From Batillaria attramentaria (Eukaryota; Mollusca; Gastropoda; Batillariidae): a stretch of 64,000 bases of DNA. Positions 21,957 to 34,505 of this stretch are shown here, in pieces. Below the pieces are notes generated by a model. The model was not told the DNA's origin, made no database searches, and saw only the letters and a list, made by a program, of their open reading frames with translations. Each line of letters begins with the position of its first letter. The first letter of the stretch is position 1. The translations under genes were made by a program, and so were the position numbers. The stretch covers positions 250,001 to 314,000 of the forward strand of contig JACVVK020000151.1 in NCBI GenBank assembly GCA_018292915.2, written 5' to 3'.

Positions 21957-24239
21957 ACACAACAAAGTAATTTAAATGCGTGGCCCACATATTTAATCCA
22001 ATCAAAAAAGTCTGAGTATATATTCAGGATTCATATATTTCTCACATACAAATCCACAAAAGCTCGGTACTCATACACTCAAATGTTTCCTCTGACAGAA
22101 CTAAATTTGTAGCAAACTGTACTGGGTTGTCGCTCCACTAACAAGCTGCACCCCTCCCCACCCCACCCCCCTCCTCCCCCCTGTTAGCAGACGACAGCCG
22201 TGCCCAAAATACCCGGTAAATGACACAGGCACCAGCAAAGAAATACTTCATGCATTAGTGAACACAGTGGAGAGACGTAACGGCTGATTAGCCAATTGGC
22301 GTTATCATGTCAAACTGACGCGCTCACAGTAAGACGGGAAAACAGCCAGTGCACAACTTTACATATTTACACATGTCAGTAGCAGTGTCTACAGTCTTCA
22401 ATACGGGACTATTGCGGGACATGGATTGACCGTGCACTAAGTCACGGTGGCTGAGTCTGTGTGGATTTCGTCGTTGTTCACGCTTCCGATCCCAGAATTC
22501 TTCACGGTCTTATGTCGGTCCAGTTTGGTGACTATACACTGGTGCTTCACCTACAACTTGTTACGAGTGTTTACTTGTTCACTTCTAGTTCTACCAATTC
22601 GAGAGTTTACTTTGATTTTTAAGGTCACGTGATTTGGGGCAGGTAGAGTGAGAGGAAAAGTAGAGAGTTGAATGAGTTATCATGACAGCTGACTTTTCTC
22701 CGGGAACGTTTCCGTTTTATAAGCGGCACTTTGTCCATTGCTACAATGTGGGACTGACATATGCTGGGATCCGGCGGCCGCGGGCCTGCTCAGTGTTGCT
22801 GGCAGCCCAAACTTGCTGCTGCATTCCCTTGTTGCCTTGTTGCCCCGTTTTGTGCAGTCCCTGTGGTAAAACAACCGTTGGATCCGCTTATAACCAAGCA
22901 CCTTACCACGTGACAAGGAAAATGTTTAACCGTCGCTACTCGCTACTAGACCTGCTCTTCTGTTCACGTTCCTGACGGCGTTCCGTGGCGCGCGATAGTC
23001 AGCGCGCTACAGTGACGTGATTGGCTACGTCATGGTTTTCCGGGTCAGCTGACCGTGATGGATGGAGTTTAGTGTGGATGATTGTGTGAACCGAAAATAA
23101 CCGGCCCCGGCCATTGCTTCACTTATCTGGCAGGCACTGGGTACTCTGTCTGATGCTTCATCAAGCGTGAAACTTCATGGCTCGTGATTGGGATCATTTG
23201 CTATAAACCAAAATGTCCACGTGACGTCATACTGAAAATAAGTTGACTAAGAGTAAGAGGCCACTGAGTTGAAAATAGTGCTGCCCGCGGTGCTATAGAG
23301 ATAGCTCTTGTGGTCGCCGGCCTGTGGACGGACGCGAGATAGTATGATCCGTAAGTTCCGATCCAGATAGGGTAAAACTCCACAATAATTTCCGGCCATG
23401 ATTCACTGAGTGCAAGAGCCAGCATAAGACTGCAACACTTACTGTACAGTCTCTTGTACCACAACAAACATTTGCCGGACTTTGAAATCAGTTTGCACTT
23501 TATCATAAGTCTTGTTTTAAGTCTTGTTTGTTGTTGAGTGCTCAGTTGTGAAGTGTGTTGTTGCCCTCGGTGTCATTCTCCTTGTCTGGTCACGGTCAGC
23601 TGGTACAGGTAGCGCGAGAAACATTCTCCGACAAGCTAAGACTCCTGCCTCCAGCGAGCTAGTGGCGCCGGGACACCGGTCACGTGACTGAGACACAAAC
23701 TAGGTGTACTGACTCAGCACGAGATAAGTGCTTTCGGGAAACTGTCAAAAGAAAATCGGTCACATGCCGGATGTCAAACAGATGGCGGATAGGTTGCTGC
23801 TCCATTTTCTCTGACCCTAACATTCCGCTAAAGATTGTTCCACCCCAATATTTTCACCGACTCCACACCTTCCGTATCTCCATCCCATCCATGCCAATCC
23901 ACCACCACCCTCCCCAACCCCCAACCCTCTGTATCATCCTCATGTGGGAGTTTTCTTTCCCAGTTCAGTAAAGAACCCCTGGGCTAATGACAGAGATAAA
24001 TGCTGTTGAACTGTAACAGGTGCGGCTACCATACAGCCGACAGATAATTAATGTGTGTCATCAGATCGTCATCTTCAATTAGGGAACTATTTATCTGCAT
24101 AATTATATGATATAGTTTCTGGCACGAGCGCCACAGTTGATGTGTGTCGGTGTTTTCTCTCTAATCATACACTCTGCTAGTCTATGGCATTTCTTAACAT
24201 CGCCACGTTCACACTGACCCACCGTCCGTGAGTGGACAG
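19184..24239. other. 3' flank of inhibitor gene; no further gene seen
   Basis: Unique sequence with a pyrimidine-rich block (19260-19550), (CT)n at 21541-21589, (GT)n at 21672-21724 and 21895-21951. Short open frames have no recognisable product. The first part is presumably 3'UTR. Confidence 0.45.
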
Positions 24240-24397
24240 TAAGGACTGATAGGGGGAACCCACTGGGACAGTGTGGTAAGTGTCAGGTCTGCGGAAGGTC
24301 GAAGGTTCAAATCCTGGCAAAACATTGTAACAAACCTTTTCCGGCGATGCCCCGTCTTTGAAATCTTGATGGACACTGAAAAGACTGACGTTAAACT

Positions 24398-24433
<36 letters not shown>
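24240..24433 (+). mobile_element. tRNA-headed SINE copy ending in poly-C
   Basis: A B-box-like AGGTTCAAATCCT lies at about 24303-24315. The body, GCCCCGTCTTTGAAATC... then ACGTTAAAC, matches the tail of the SINE at 32758. The copy ends in 32 consecutive C (24402-24433). It is diverged, and the 5' boundary and target duplication are unclear. Confidence 0.55.
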
Positions 24434-24434
<1 letters not shown>

Positions 24435-27400
24435 CTTCAGCACCAACTGACCCCGCTCCACCGGACATGACACGTGCGATCCTGTCCTCCTGGTACTGAC
24501 GTGCAAACGGTGACTGACAGAAATTATGATCGACGACGGCGACCAGACAGTTCAGCCATCAGTACAGGCCGACTTTGCCACTGCGCATGATAATGCTAAA
24601 ACAATAAGACAAAGACTGCGAGTCTTTCATGTTTATTTTTTACTCATCACGCATCAAAGTCTTCATTATATCATGCATGAAGCATCAAAGTCTTCATTAT
24701 ATCCATGCATCACGGCAGGACACACCTGTGGAGCGTTTCAGTCAGACCGACCCTCTGAGCGGAATTTATCAGCACAAACATGTTGAGTGCACACTTTGTA
24801 TGCCTTCTCAAGTCGGCTCAGGTCGAAACTGAGAAACCCCTGAATCAGCGTTTTATTTGGGAGCCGCCGCGCTATTTCTGTCCGTCACAGAACAAGACAA
24901 AGGGTTCGTCTGATAACAGCATCTCCCCCAAATTGCTCCATGTGCATTTTTGTGTCGACTGGGCTTTCTCCAGTGGCGCCCCCTATCGGACTGTAGCTCA
25001 TCGCACGTGACACTCGCTCTTTGTGCCGCGGGTGACCGGCTGACTGCATGTAGCACACGGGGAAACTGGGGCGCCATTATCGAGACTTGCAGAACCAGGA
25101 GAGGAAAGCGATCATCATCACGTGACAGATATATACCGGCCTGCCACTTTCTCTGATATCATCAGCTAGACCTGCTAGTGTGTCTGACCGAGTTCTGTAG
25201 CCGCCTTAGCTTGCCTCAAATCACTTGATTCCAAACAACGACTCAGTGGGAAGTGGGTTAAACCGAACAGACAGGCTAGTTTCTGTATCCAGTCACTGAC
25301 ATCGTTATTACCGTCCATGTTGGTAGACGATCTTCTGAGTATCGATTAGTTGTTTGTTTGTTTGTTTTTGGAACCTCAGTTGCATGCAGGCCCGCTACAA
25401 GCCACAAAAATATGAAATGTTTATATGTTTTAGTTTGTTTTCGTCTCAGTTTCTCTTATTTTTTCCTGTTTGCTGGGCTGAGCGTTTCTTCTTCATTGGT
25501 TCATTATCAACATAGAATATATTTTGTCTTGTGTTTTTTCAAGCAATGGACATTGGGGGGGGGGGGGAACCTTTTGGTTTACATGATTATTTATTAGTCA
25601 GTTTGTTTGTGGAGTGTGTTTGCGACCCCTGCAGGAAGCCACTATACACTTAACATGATAAACCAACCTGTGTTAGTGACTACAGAAGCCGGTCACACGA
25701 AATGAATGGATTTGGCAAAGTCGGGGTCGGATGAGTCTGTGTGAATTTTAATTCTCGTGCACTGCTGGCCTGTCGATTGGAAGTGGAGAAGTGAAACAAC
25801 TGTGTTCTACAGTTATCCCTATCCCGATCAGGTCAGAGGCAACTAGTGACGAAACAACAGGTTTGTAGAACCAGAGGAACGGCAGCCTATTTACTTGCTT
25901 GATGACTGCTGGTTAGATCCATTCCATGGCTTTGTGTGTTTCTCTGTTGACAAATGGCGACTACTCTGGGTCAGACAAAAGTACATTCACCTGCTGGATC
26001 TAGTCAGTAAAAAAAAAAAAAGGACAAAGAATGTGGACAGTAAGGAGCATGGTGACGCCACAAGCCAGACGCTTGACCCCTAGTCTTTTACGCCGGCGAC
26101 TGACTGTGTCAGTAATTCTGTGACACTGCGACACTTTCTCGCTTGATAAATTGCCCATTACACTGGTTCTCACACCTGAAGAGGTCCCTAACACTGGCTG
26201 CTACCTCAGCTATGACGCCAGTGACCCGCCGTAAAAGCACTCTCTTGTCCGAGTGGACGTTTTGTTGGCATGTCAGAAATACCGGACATTCCATTCCTCC
26301 ACAACTGTCATTATAACGTCCTCTCTCCACTTGACACAAAGGTCAACACAAAAGCCAAGGTCATTCTTCCATCCCCTCTTCAACACTGGGTGTGTGTGAT
26401 GTGGTCAGTGATAGCGGACATGTACACCTGTTTCCACATCTACCCACAATTCCACGCACACACCCTCATAAACAGGAATGCAAAATAATATTATCTCATT
26501 ACAGCAGTAGTGTTTGAAGCGTGAGAAAATCAGTCAGACGTGACCGCGACAAAGTGACCCAACCTGAACGGAGAATAAGTGAGAAAATTCCAAGGATCGT
26601 CTTAATTATCTGGCTGAAACTCTGGATACTGCCTGTCATAAGTTAAGAAACGGGCACATGGTTTGTTTGTTTGTTTGTTTGTTTGTTTGTTTGTTTGTTT
26701 GTTTGTCGGGTGTGTGTTGGCTGGTTGGATAGGACAGACATGCGCCGTTGTAACAAAACTGAACATTACAAACTACAGGCAATTGATTACAATTTATGGC
26801 AATCATGATTACAATATATGGCAATCAGGCCTGTTTATTTACAAAAGTGTCACGTGTTTGTGCCCAGCAACATCGGCTCTTGCCTCACATCTCGCAACTG
26901 ACGATATCAGGCTGACCGACATGGTGATAACAAGTTATCTCAAACTGTCTACAGATACACGCTGGATCACATCGTCAGATTGAGACATCTCCCGCGTGTT
27001 TCGTTATCAGGAAAACACAACTCGCGACTTGTAATCGGAAGTGTTCAAATGATACCACAAGTGTTAGTTATCTCCCCATCCTGACCGCGTGGGGTCAGCA
27101 CTGTCGGAATGTCTGATGTGTAGTATCGGTGATTAAGAGCCTTTTTACATTCCCTTGGTACACTTGAAGATCCGGCCAAGTTTGATATCGACATCTTAAC
27201 GTGCCAATTGCCCCTTCCCCTGCATCACCCCTCCCTCCGCCCCCCCCCCACTCCCCCACTCAGTCTCCTTACCGCATCTCCCCCGCTCCCACTACTGACT
27301 GACACGTGACCCTCCCCATCTCACGCAACCAAACCCCACCCAATCAAATGCAAGGAGTAAAACTAAACATCTTGGCCGGACTTGACAAAATGTTCATCGT

Positions 27401-28382
27401 AAAAGTGGCAAAACAAAGATGGTTTCGTTTTGTTTTGTTTTTATGGCGCTCAACAAACCACAATAGCCTTTAGTTGTGGATGACGGGATCAGTAAAACTT
27501 AAAAATACGAAAATAAACCAGAAAGACGTCATTTCCTGCTCTCTGCTGCTTTTTTTATAATCAGTTGACAGATGCATGTTACTGGCCAGGTAGTCGTCGC
27601 CTTGTTTCTGTCTTGTTCTTTTTTCTTTTTGTTGTTCATCTTTCCTGAGTCAGTAGGCTGTGTCAATGTGTGTGGCACTTATGACCAGGCTGTTAGTCTT
27701 CTCTATAGTCTTCTTCCCGCTGTGTTTCCTCGCCTCTCTCACTGAAGGAGCCGTATTTACGGTATTTGCACTTCCCTCTCACGGAGAATCATGAAATATT
27801 TCTCAAAGACTGACGGCGTCAGGCATAAATGTGTCAAAGGAAGAAACAGATGATTATCATTGTTTTTAGCACCACCGTTCTGAAGTGGTTATTCCTACAG
27901 ATAACGAATATCGTATACACAACTTTACCGTATACCGTTAATGACTCATGATCAGATCAGCTAATCACAGACATCTCTATGACTAAGCGGGAAGTGAATG
28001 CCGGGAAACCTCCGCCTACAACATCCCTCCATCCCCACCCCCTTGCCCCACCATGATGAGTGAGTGGTGTTCATGTTTACAACCTCTGTAAGTTCGGGTT
28101 GAGAGGAAAAGTGCAGTGACAGGCTGTGTTAGTTATGAAGCACTTATGTTGTTCTGGCCTTCACAGCTGGGGACCACACTGATCCCGGCTGTCAGCTGCA
28201 GGTCTGTCCGTGACAGTAATTAGGAATAACTTCTGCCAATCAGGCCAAGGTTGTTCTGGCTTCCAGTAACATGAGAGGCTGGTTAGCGGCAACCGGCGGA
28301 GAGACAATGTCGTTACACTATAGTATAGGACTAGAAATATAATGAGCGCGGGAGTGCGCGTTCCTGTCTTGTGTGTGTGTGT

Positions 28383-28459
<77 letters not shown>

Positions 28460-28492
28460 AGTGTGTCTGTGTGTGTGTGTGTGTGTGTGTGT

Positions 28493-28526
<34 letters not shown>

Positions 28527-29917
28527 CGGCCGGTGAGGCTCAGTGTTACCAACCGACACGTCAGTTAACCGATCCGCTATTAGATTTCAAATTCAGTCTC
28601 AACACAACTTTAGTCATGGACGGTGTGTGTGTGATATCAGGAGATATTCACTCTCAGTTCCAGTGACGTCACCCAGTCAGTCCGTATTCTGACATCCAGC
28701 TTTGTTTTTGGCCCACGTCGGAGCCATTCAGAAGCTGGTTCCTGTGCGCCGGAGTGAACTTGAAGAGAAAAACACTGAACCTGTGTCTGATCACCTCTAC
28801 ATTCCTCCCCGGCTCCACCCCCACCCGGAAACCTGAACAGGTGATGCAAGATCTGATCGTGCAAGCTGCAACACCTGACGCGGCTACACAAGTGCAGGCG
28901 CCGCATTGCGTGTTCGCTCTGTAGTACACCTTGGCACGTGCACTCTGCTCCACGCTTCTTTCAACAGAAGGTTTTTTAATGCCACGCAGCTCGCGAGCCA
29001 CATCATTCAGCTCCCTCCCTCGCCCCCTCCCTCCCTCGCTCCCTCCCACGCCATGTTGCAAGGCTGTGAGATCGTTTACGTGGTACAAGTAGAGCAGAAC
29101 GCAACTCACCACAGACATTTACCGCTACACTGATGGCCGCCATGACAAAGAGAACATGTGGCAAGTGAAGTCAGTACTGATGTAATCATAGTCATGCTGG
29201 GGCGAACAACACGAAATGAATCACTAGCACTGGGCGTTTCCTGAATTGTTTTGTGGTTCGAAGACCAAATACTGATGACGATACGGATGTAAATGGATTA
29301 ATAATTGTCGTTGCGTGGGAGGGGGAACCCGATTAACTGCAAATTCAGTTAACTGGAGGAAATCAACAGTTATTATCAGGCATAAAAACCCAGCATTGCG
29401 CAGATTGCATGGGTTGTGGGGTACATGTTGAGAAACTAGTTTGCCTACACTCCACCGCCATTCCGGATCCGTGCTCGGAGCCTGGACAGCCGAATACATA
29501 AGCACAGGACGTTCAACTAAATATTGGTGCCCCCCCCCCCACCACCACCACCACTCCCCACCCCCCTCCTCCATCTGATCTGTGTTCTGCCAGCTCACCC
29601 TAGCATTTTTCCTTGCATATGTCGCTTGTTGGAGTATTGTGGCGATAAAATCTGTTTGTGTGACCAGACCGGCCATCACTGTAATCAAGTTCATGGTCGC
29701 AATTTACGGTTCGTCTACAATTTCCCACAGAGCATGACGGAACGAGCAAACTAACTGTCGGGACATAGGATCTGCACTACCCAGTACCACGCCAGTGCGA
29801 AGGACGTGCGGGGGTGGGGACCGGAAGTTGTGGGTGTATAAACAGGGGCAGGTAATCGTGATCGTGTCGCTGTGGCCCGATGTCATGATGCTTCGGCAAG
29901 AGTTGTGATTTGTAACC
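24434..29917. other. Intergenic stretch, no gene recognised
   Basis: Contains (TTTG)n at 26661-26706 and a GT tract of about 155 bp with TCA interruptions (28371-28525). Open frames are short and unsupported. Confidence 0.45.
24971..24987 (-). promoter_or_regulatory. CTCF-like motif
   Basis: Read on the - strand it is ATAGGGGGCGCCACTG, close to the conserved animal CTCF core. Motif match only. Confidence 0.3.
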
Positions 29918-30137
29918 ACTGATACCCAACGTTAAACTCCCAAACACCCACCCACCCACACTGATACCCAACGTTAAACTCCCAAACACCCACCCACCCA
30001 CACTGATACCCAACGTTAAACTCCCAAACACCCACCCACCCACACTGATACCCAACGTTAAACTCCCAAACACCCACCCACCCACACTGATACCCAACGT
30101 TAAACTCCCAAACACCCACCCACCCACACTGATACCC
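29918..30137. repeat. 42-bp minisatellite derived from a SINE tail
   Basis: Five full 42-bp units plus a partial. Each contains AACGTTAAACTCCCAAACAC followed by CCACC repeats, the same string that ends the SINE copies at 32758 and 53861. The period is divisible by three, so a 14-residue repeat frame is open on the - strand; it is not a gene. Confidence 0.9.
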
Positions 30138-32757
30138 AACGGATGGAGGCAATGAGGACTGGAAAACGGGAAGGGGGGGGGGGGGGGTGGTACGCTGGAG
30201 GGACTCGAGGGGGATGGTGTTGGCCGGGGCGGCATATCATGTGAGGAACAGGTTTGCATGTAAACGCAGCGAGGTCACGAACACAAATATGTTCATAAGT
30301 ATTTTACGTTTAGGTTCCTCAAATACAGACATTTTCGAGAGCAAGCCATCAGTACAGTATGTTCCCTGGTGGACACCACTGTCTGGCCAGAATTACCCAA
30401 AATGCATTGTGAGTTTTGACTGATAGATCCGACTGTTTGGACTTTCAATCAATACTTGAACGATCGTGAGTTTGATTCTCTTCGCAGTACAGATCTTCAC
30501 TTGTGCTGTTCAAGTTTCCCCCTCACTTCCGGTCCCGTATCTATGCCGGGCATACAGTACAACGTCAGTATACCGACAACCAACCAATCGGCCCCAGTTA
30601 CCTCAAGTTGTATAGATACCAACAGATCGTGATCTCCAGACCTAGTTCACAAACACCTCCACAATCCTGGGGCTAAAAGATGGAGCGGCTGGGGGTGGGG
30701 GGGGGGGAGAGAGAGAGAAGGGGAGAGGAAGGAGGGGGAGAAGGAAACAAGGAAACACGATGAATAAACCTACTTCGCTCACACGACGTCAAGGAAACGC
30801 CGGTCCTACATCAAGAATTAGATCAGAAGCAACTGATCAGAATCATTTTCCCAGTTCACTACTCACTTTCCATTTGTGGTTCTTGTGATGCGTCATTCAG
30901 TCGACAAACATTTCACCACAAACAGTTTCCTTTTTGTTTTACCAACAGGAAAGAGGAAACTGTTTACAACAGAGACAAAAAACCTAAACAAAAGCCAAGG
31001 TTACGTACTTTCCTGCGGCAAGAGCTCGCACCTAATCTGAGTACAGTTGTGTCAGGCGAGATCTAGATGTAGGGGGCGCTGGCGACGAGTCAAGTGCACT
31101 TCCGGATTGACGTGCAACAGGTGAACATTCACTTTTAGCTCCTGGTCTTCATAGATTTGCAACAGCTAAACGGTGACGCATCGGGGTGTAGTGGATAAGG
31201 GTATAGACTACAAATCCTGTGAACTAGTGTCAGATACTAATGTAAAGGTGCAGTTTCTAAGCTCCACTGAAAAGTGTCTACGAAGTGTTTCAGTGAAACG
31301 TCAGTGTCCCAGCGTCAAAACGTGGTCGACGAACACCCCACGAGTCAACCTGTGATCAGTGTACAGTTCGGGGGGGAGGGGGGGGGGTTGGAACCATGAC
31401 CTATTTTGCAAACTGTGCGTCAGTGTATTCCCATCTTGGACCTAAAACGTAACTGAACAGGCTTTAAAATAATAATAATAATATGCTGAGTGCTGCCACA
31501 GTTGATAGGGTTAATGTTTGTTGTTGGTTGTTGTTGTTGTTGTTGTTTTAATGTCATTATAATAATGACGGCGGGTACTGCCAAGAGTGCATGCATGTTG
31601 GCGGTTTACTGGCGTCAGATACTGATCTCAGTCGGCACCACGTGACACTCGAGAACAGCAGATTGTTGTTGTAAGTCGGAATCTCAATGAATTGAAGAAA
31701 GGTGCTTTGGTGTTTACATTCTGGAGGAAGAAAAAAGCGTACAAATGTAAATTTGGTGTGAGTTTACTTTGTTAGTGTCAATGCAAGGTCAGGTTAGAAT
31801 GGATTTCGTCAGTACAGCGGATGAGAACATAACATGTCAGGTCGCCCTGTCTCTGTGTGAGATCAGTGTACTCATACTGTGAAATGTCAGGCTAATTATG
31901 GATGCCAGGGCTCCCACGCAGTGTCACCTGTTTCTCCAGCAGTACATGTGTAGGTTGGTATTCCTTTCTGCCAGTGTTTGAGCCTATGTCGTGAGCAGCA
32001 CTCATGCCGACGACGATACATGGGGGGAAAACGAACCGACGCGGACTGGAAATCGAATACTCAAACTGATTCCATCACGTGACTAGTTCATTATGACGGC
32101 CATTTGCAGAACATTCTCACGTGTTGCGTCACAGTTCCCCCCCCCCTCCATTCTCACCCCGCAAGTGAAACACGCCCCGTTACCTTGACTTCTCTCTCAC
32201 CTCCCCGTGCTGCACTGCCGCAAGGTTGTCATGTACAATCTCTCGACCGCTTCTAGTTTCAAAATTCATAGTTTCGAACCACAACCACCACTTGAATGAT
32301 ATAGTGCTATGAAGGATTACTGGCGGAACACTCATTACAAATACCACCGGTAAAGTGTTTTCTTTCAATCTGTAAAGCCGACACTTTAGTTGTTGCCCAC
32401 AGTAATGTCCCAGGACGGTGAATTGAATGGTCCCAGGAGACGTATTAAAAAAAGAAAAAAAATGACTGCTTATGAAAAAAACAGTTGACTGTGAGCTCAG
32501 AATAAGGAAAACAAGGACAACAAGGGGGGGGGGGGGCAGCAAAAAAAAACAAAAAAAAAACATACCACAAAAAAAAGAGAATGAAAAACGTAAATTGGAT
32601 GTTCACTTTGTGTAGTAGCGACTTCCTAGGACATCATTTAGACAGAGTGTATGTCAGCCTCTTGTTGAAAGAGCGGTGAATCTTTGTTTCTTGTCTGTTT
32701 TCATCGTTCAAACCAACCCTTCCACTTCTCATCAAAATAGTAAATGACGTGACGCTC
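30138..32757. other. Intergenic stretch, no gene recognised
   Basis: Contains G-runs (30173-30187, 30697-30709, 31370-31388), (AAT)n near 31468 and (TTG)n near 31520-31547. No exon supported. Confidence 0.45.
31068..31083 (+). promoter_or_regulatory. CTCF-like motif
   Basis: TGTAGGGGGCGCTGGC matches the CTCF core pattern (YAGRKGGCRC). Motif match only. Confidence 0.3.
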
Positions 32758-32932
32758 GGGGAGCCGGGGTGGTCGAATGGTAGAGCGTTGGACTTCTAAT
32801 GCTCGGGTCGTGAGTTAGATCCCGGCTGGAGCCAAATATTTGTGCTGGCTTTTTCATCGTTGCCCTGTCTTTGATATCACACTATGTGGTGGAAAAGGAC
32901 GTTAAACCCCCAAACACACACACACCCACGTG
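32758..32932 (+). mobile_element. tRNA-Arg(UCU)-like SINE, full length
   Basis: The head GGGGAGCCGGGGTGGTCGAA continues through an anticodon-loop-like CTTCTAA (TCT) and a degenerate B box (GAGTTAGATCCC), as in a tRNA-Arg(UCU) gene. The body holds AATATTTGTGCTGGC and CCTGTCTTTGATATCAC, and the tail is GGACGTTAAACCCCCAAAC followed by (CA)n. A minus-strand copy at 53861-54039 matches along its whole length. Confidence 0.85.
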
Positions 32933-33228
32933 ACTGCTCACAGAATTAGACGCTACTGCAGGATCAAATACGACACCACCATTCCCCCGATCCCCGAGAA
33001 ATTGCAGAAAGATCGAGATGCTCTACCCTTTCCGCTGTCTCCACAAATATTTATATCCCCCGCTATTTGTTCGTTTGTGCATTGTTGATAGAGGGCATGT
33101 AGGAATTTCCGGATTTTTTTATTTTTTTTTTGGCCGGGGCTGATGGCGTAATTGTTGAGTGTGGCGTTTACTGGGCGTTGTCTTTCTACACACTTGTCCA
33201 CCTACACTAGTACAGCGAATCTGAAGGG

Positions 33229-33284
33229 CACGGCGGGTGTGATTCTGGCTATTGGCACGGCGGATGTGATTCTGGCTATTGGCA
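33229..33284. repeat. 27-bp direct duplication
   Basis: Two copies of a unit containing GTGATTCTGGCTATTGGCAC, differing by one base. Confidence 0.85.
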
Positions 33285-33346
33285 CATCGTTTGTTTGGCG
33301 TCCTGTCTTTATCTGCTCTACTTTTGTCTTTCCTTGGCAAGCACGT

Positions 33347-33377
<31 letters not shown>

Positions 33378-33595
33378 GGGTGGAGGCGGACAGGTTTCTT
33401 GTTTGTGTGTGTGTGTGTGTGTGGGGGGGGGGGTGATGTTGTGTGCCGTTTCAATTTCAGTTGTTTTTTTCTCGTCAAACGTTTTCCTTTGTCACAGTTG
33501 TTGTCGTTGTCAACTGCATGTGTCGGTCGGTTATGTTTGTTGTCAGTTGTTTTGCTTGTCAAAGTTTGTCAATCGTTGTCGGATACTTAAATTGT

Positions 33596-33800
33596 TCTTG
33601 CGGCCTATTACTGGTGAAGTGAACTGTTCTTGCTGCTTTGTTGTTCTTGTCAGTTATCCATTTGTCTTGTTCGGTTGTGGCTGTCGTTTTGCGCCATTCT
33701 TGCGGCCTATTACTGGTGAAGTGAACTGGTCTTGCTGCTTTGTTGTTCTGGTCAGTTATCCATTTGTCTTGTTCGGTTGTGGCTGTCGTTTTGTGCCATT
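33596..33800. repeat. 102-bp direct duplication
   Basis: Two near-identical units starting at about 33597 and 33699 (CTTGCGGCCTATTACTGGTG...). The long + strand open frame across 33295-33921 is hydrophobic low-complexity sequence and is not supported as a gene. Confidence 0.9.
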
Positions 33801-34024
33801 CTCTAACGGCTCATCTTCTTCTTCTTTTTCTTTTTTTTTTTCTTTTTCTTTGGGGGGTGGGGGTGTTGTTGATTTTGTTGTTTGTTTGTTTGGTAGTTTT
33901 TGTTGTTGTTTTGTTTTTTAACATTGAGTTTGTGTATGGCTTCCTATGGTACATTAGTGGCATGCCGCTGTTTAGATACTAGTACACGTAGTAGTACAGT
34001 ATGACTGTATCCAGTCCGGTACCA

Positions 34025-34505
34025 CAGCTCCGGCTCCCCATCATACCTATCCCACCCCATCCCCCACCCCGGCTCCCCATCATACCTAACCCACCCCATC
34101 CCCCCCCCCGGCTCCCCATCATACCTATCCCACCCCATCCCCCCGGCTCCCCATCATACCTATCCCACCCTATCCCCCCGGCTCCCCATCATACCTATCC
34201 CACCCCATCCCCCACCCCGGCTCCCCATCATACCTATCCCACCCCATCCCCCCCCGGCTCCCCATCATACCTATCCCACCCCATCCCCCAGGCTCCCCAT
34301 CATACCTATCCCACCCTATCCCCCGGCTCCCCATCATACCTATCCCACCCCATCCCCCCCGGCTCCCCATCATACCTATCCCACCCCATCCCCCCGGCTC
34401 CCCATCATACCTATCCAACCCCATCCCCCCGGCTCCTCATCATAACTATCCCACCCCATCCCCCCGGCTCCCCATCATACCTATCTCACCTCATCCCCCC
34501 GGCTT
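34025..34505. repeat. C-rich minisatellite, about 13 copies
   Basis: Units of 33-39 bp contain CGGCTCCCCATCATACCTAT followed by CCCACCCCATCCCCC with variable C-runs. The complementary strand has repeated G-runs of three to five and could form G-quadruplexes. Confidence 0.95.

Noticed and set aside
22682..22975. 97-codon Cys-rich frame that looks like a secreted peptide
   Set aside because: No signal peptide pattern, irregular Cys spacing, no splice or promoter support.
29224..29694. 156-codon frame on the - strand
   Set aside because: Contains a poly-Trp/Gly stretch from a simple repeat and no domain; no supporting signals.
32758..32835. Possible functional tRNA-Arg(UCU) gene
   Set aside because: The tRNA-like head is diverged in the T-arm (GAGTTAGATCCC instead of GGTTCGA) and is fused to a SINE body found elsewhere in the window.
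33295..33921. 208-codon hydrophobic frame
   Set aside because: Low-complexity T/G-rich sequence plus a 102-bp duplication; composition is Ser/Cys/Val/Phe from simple repeats.
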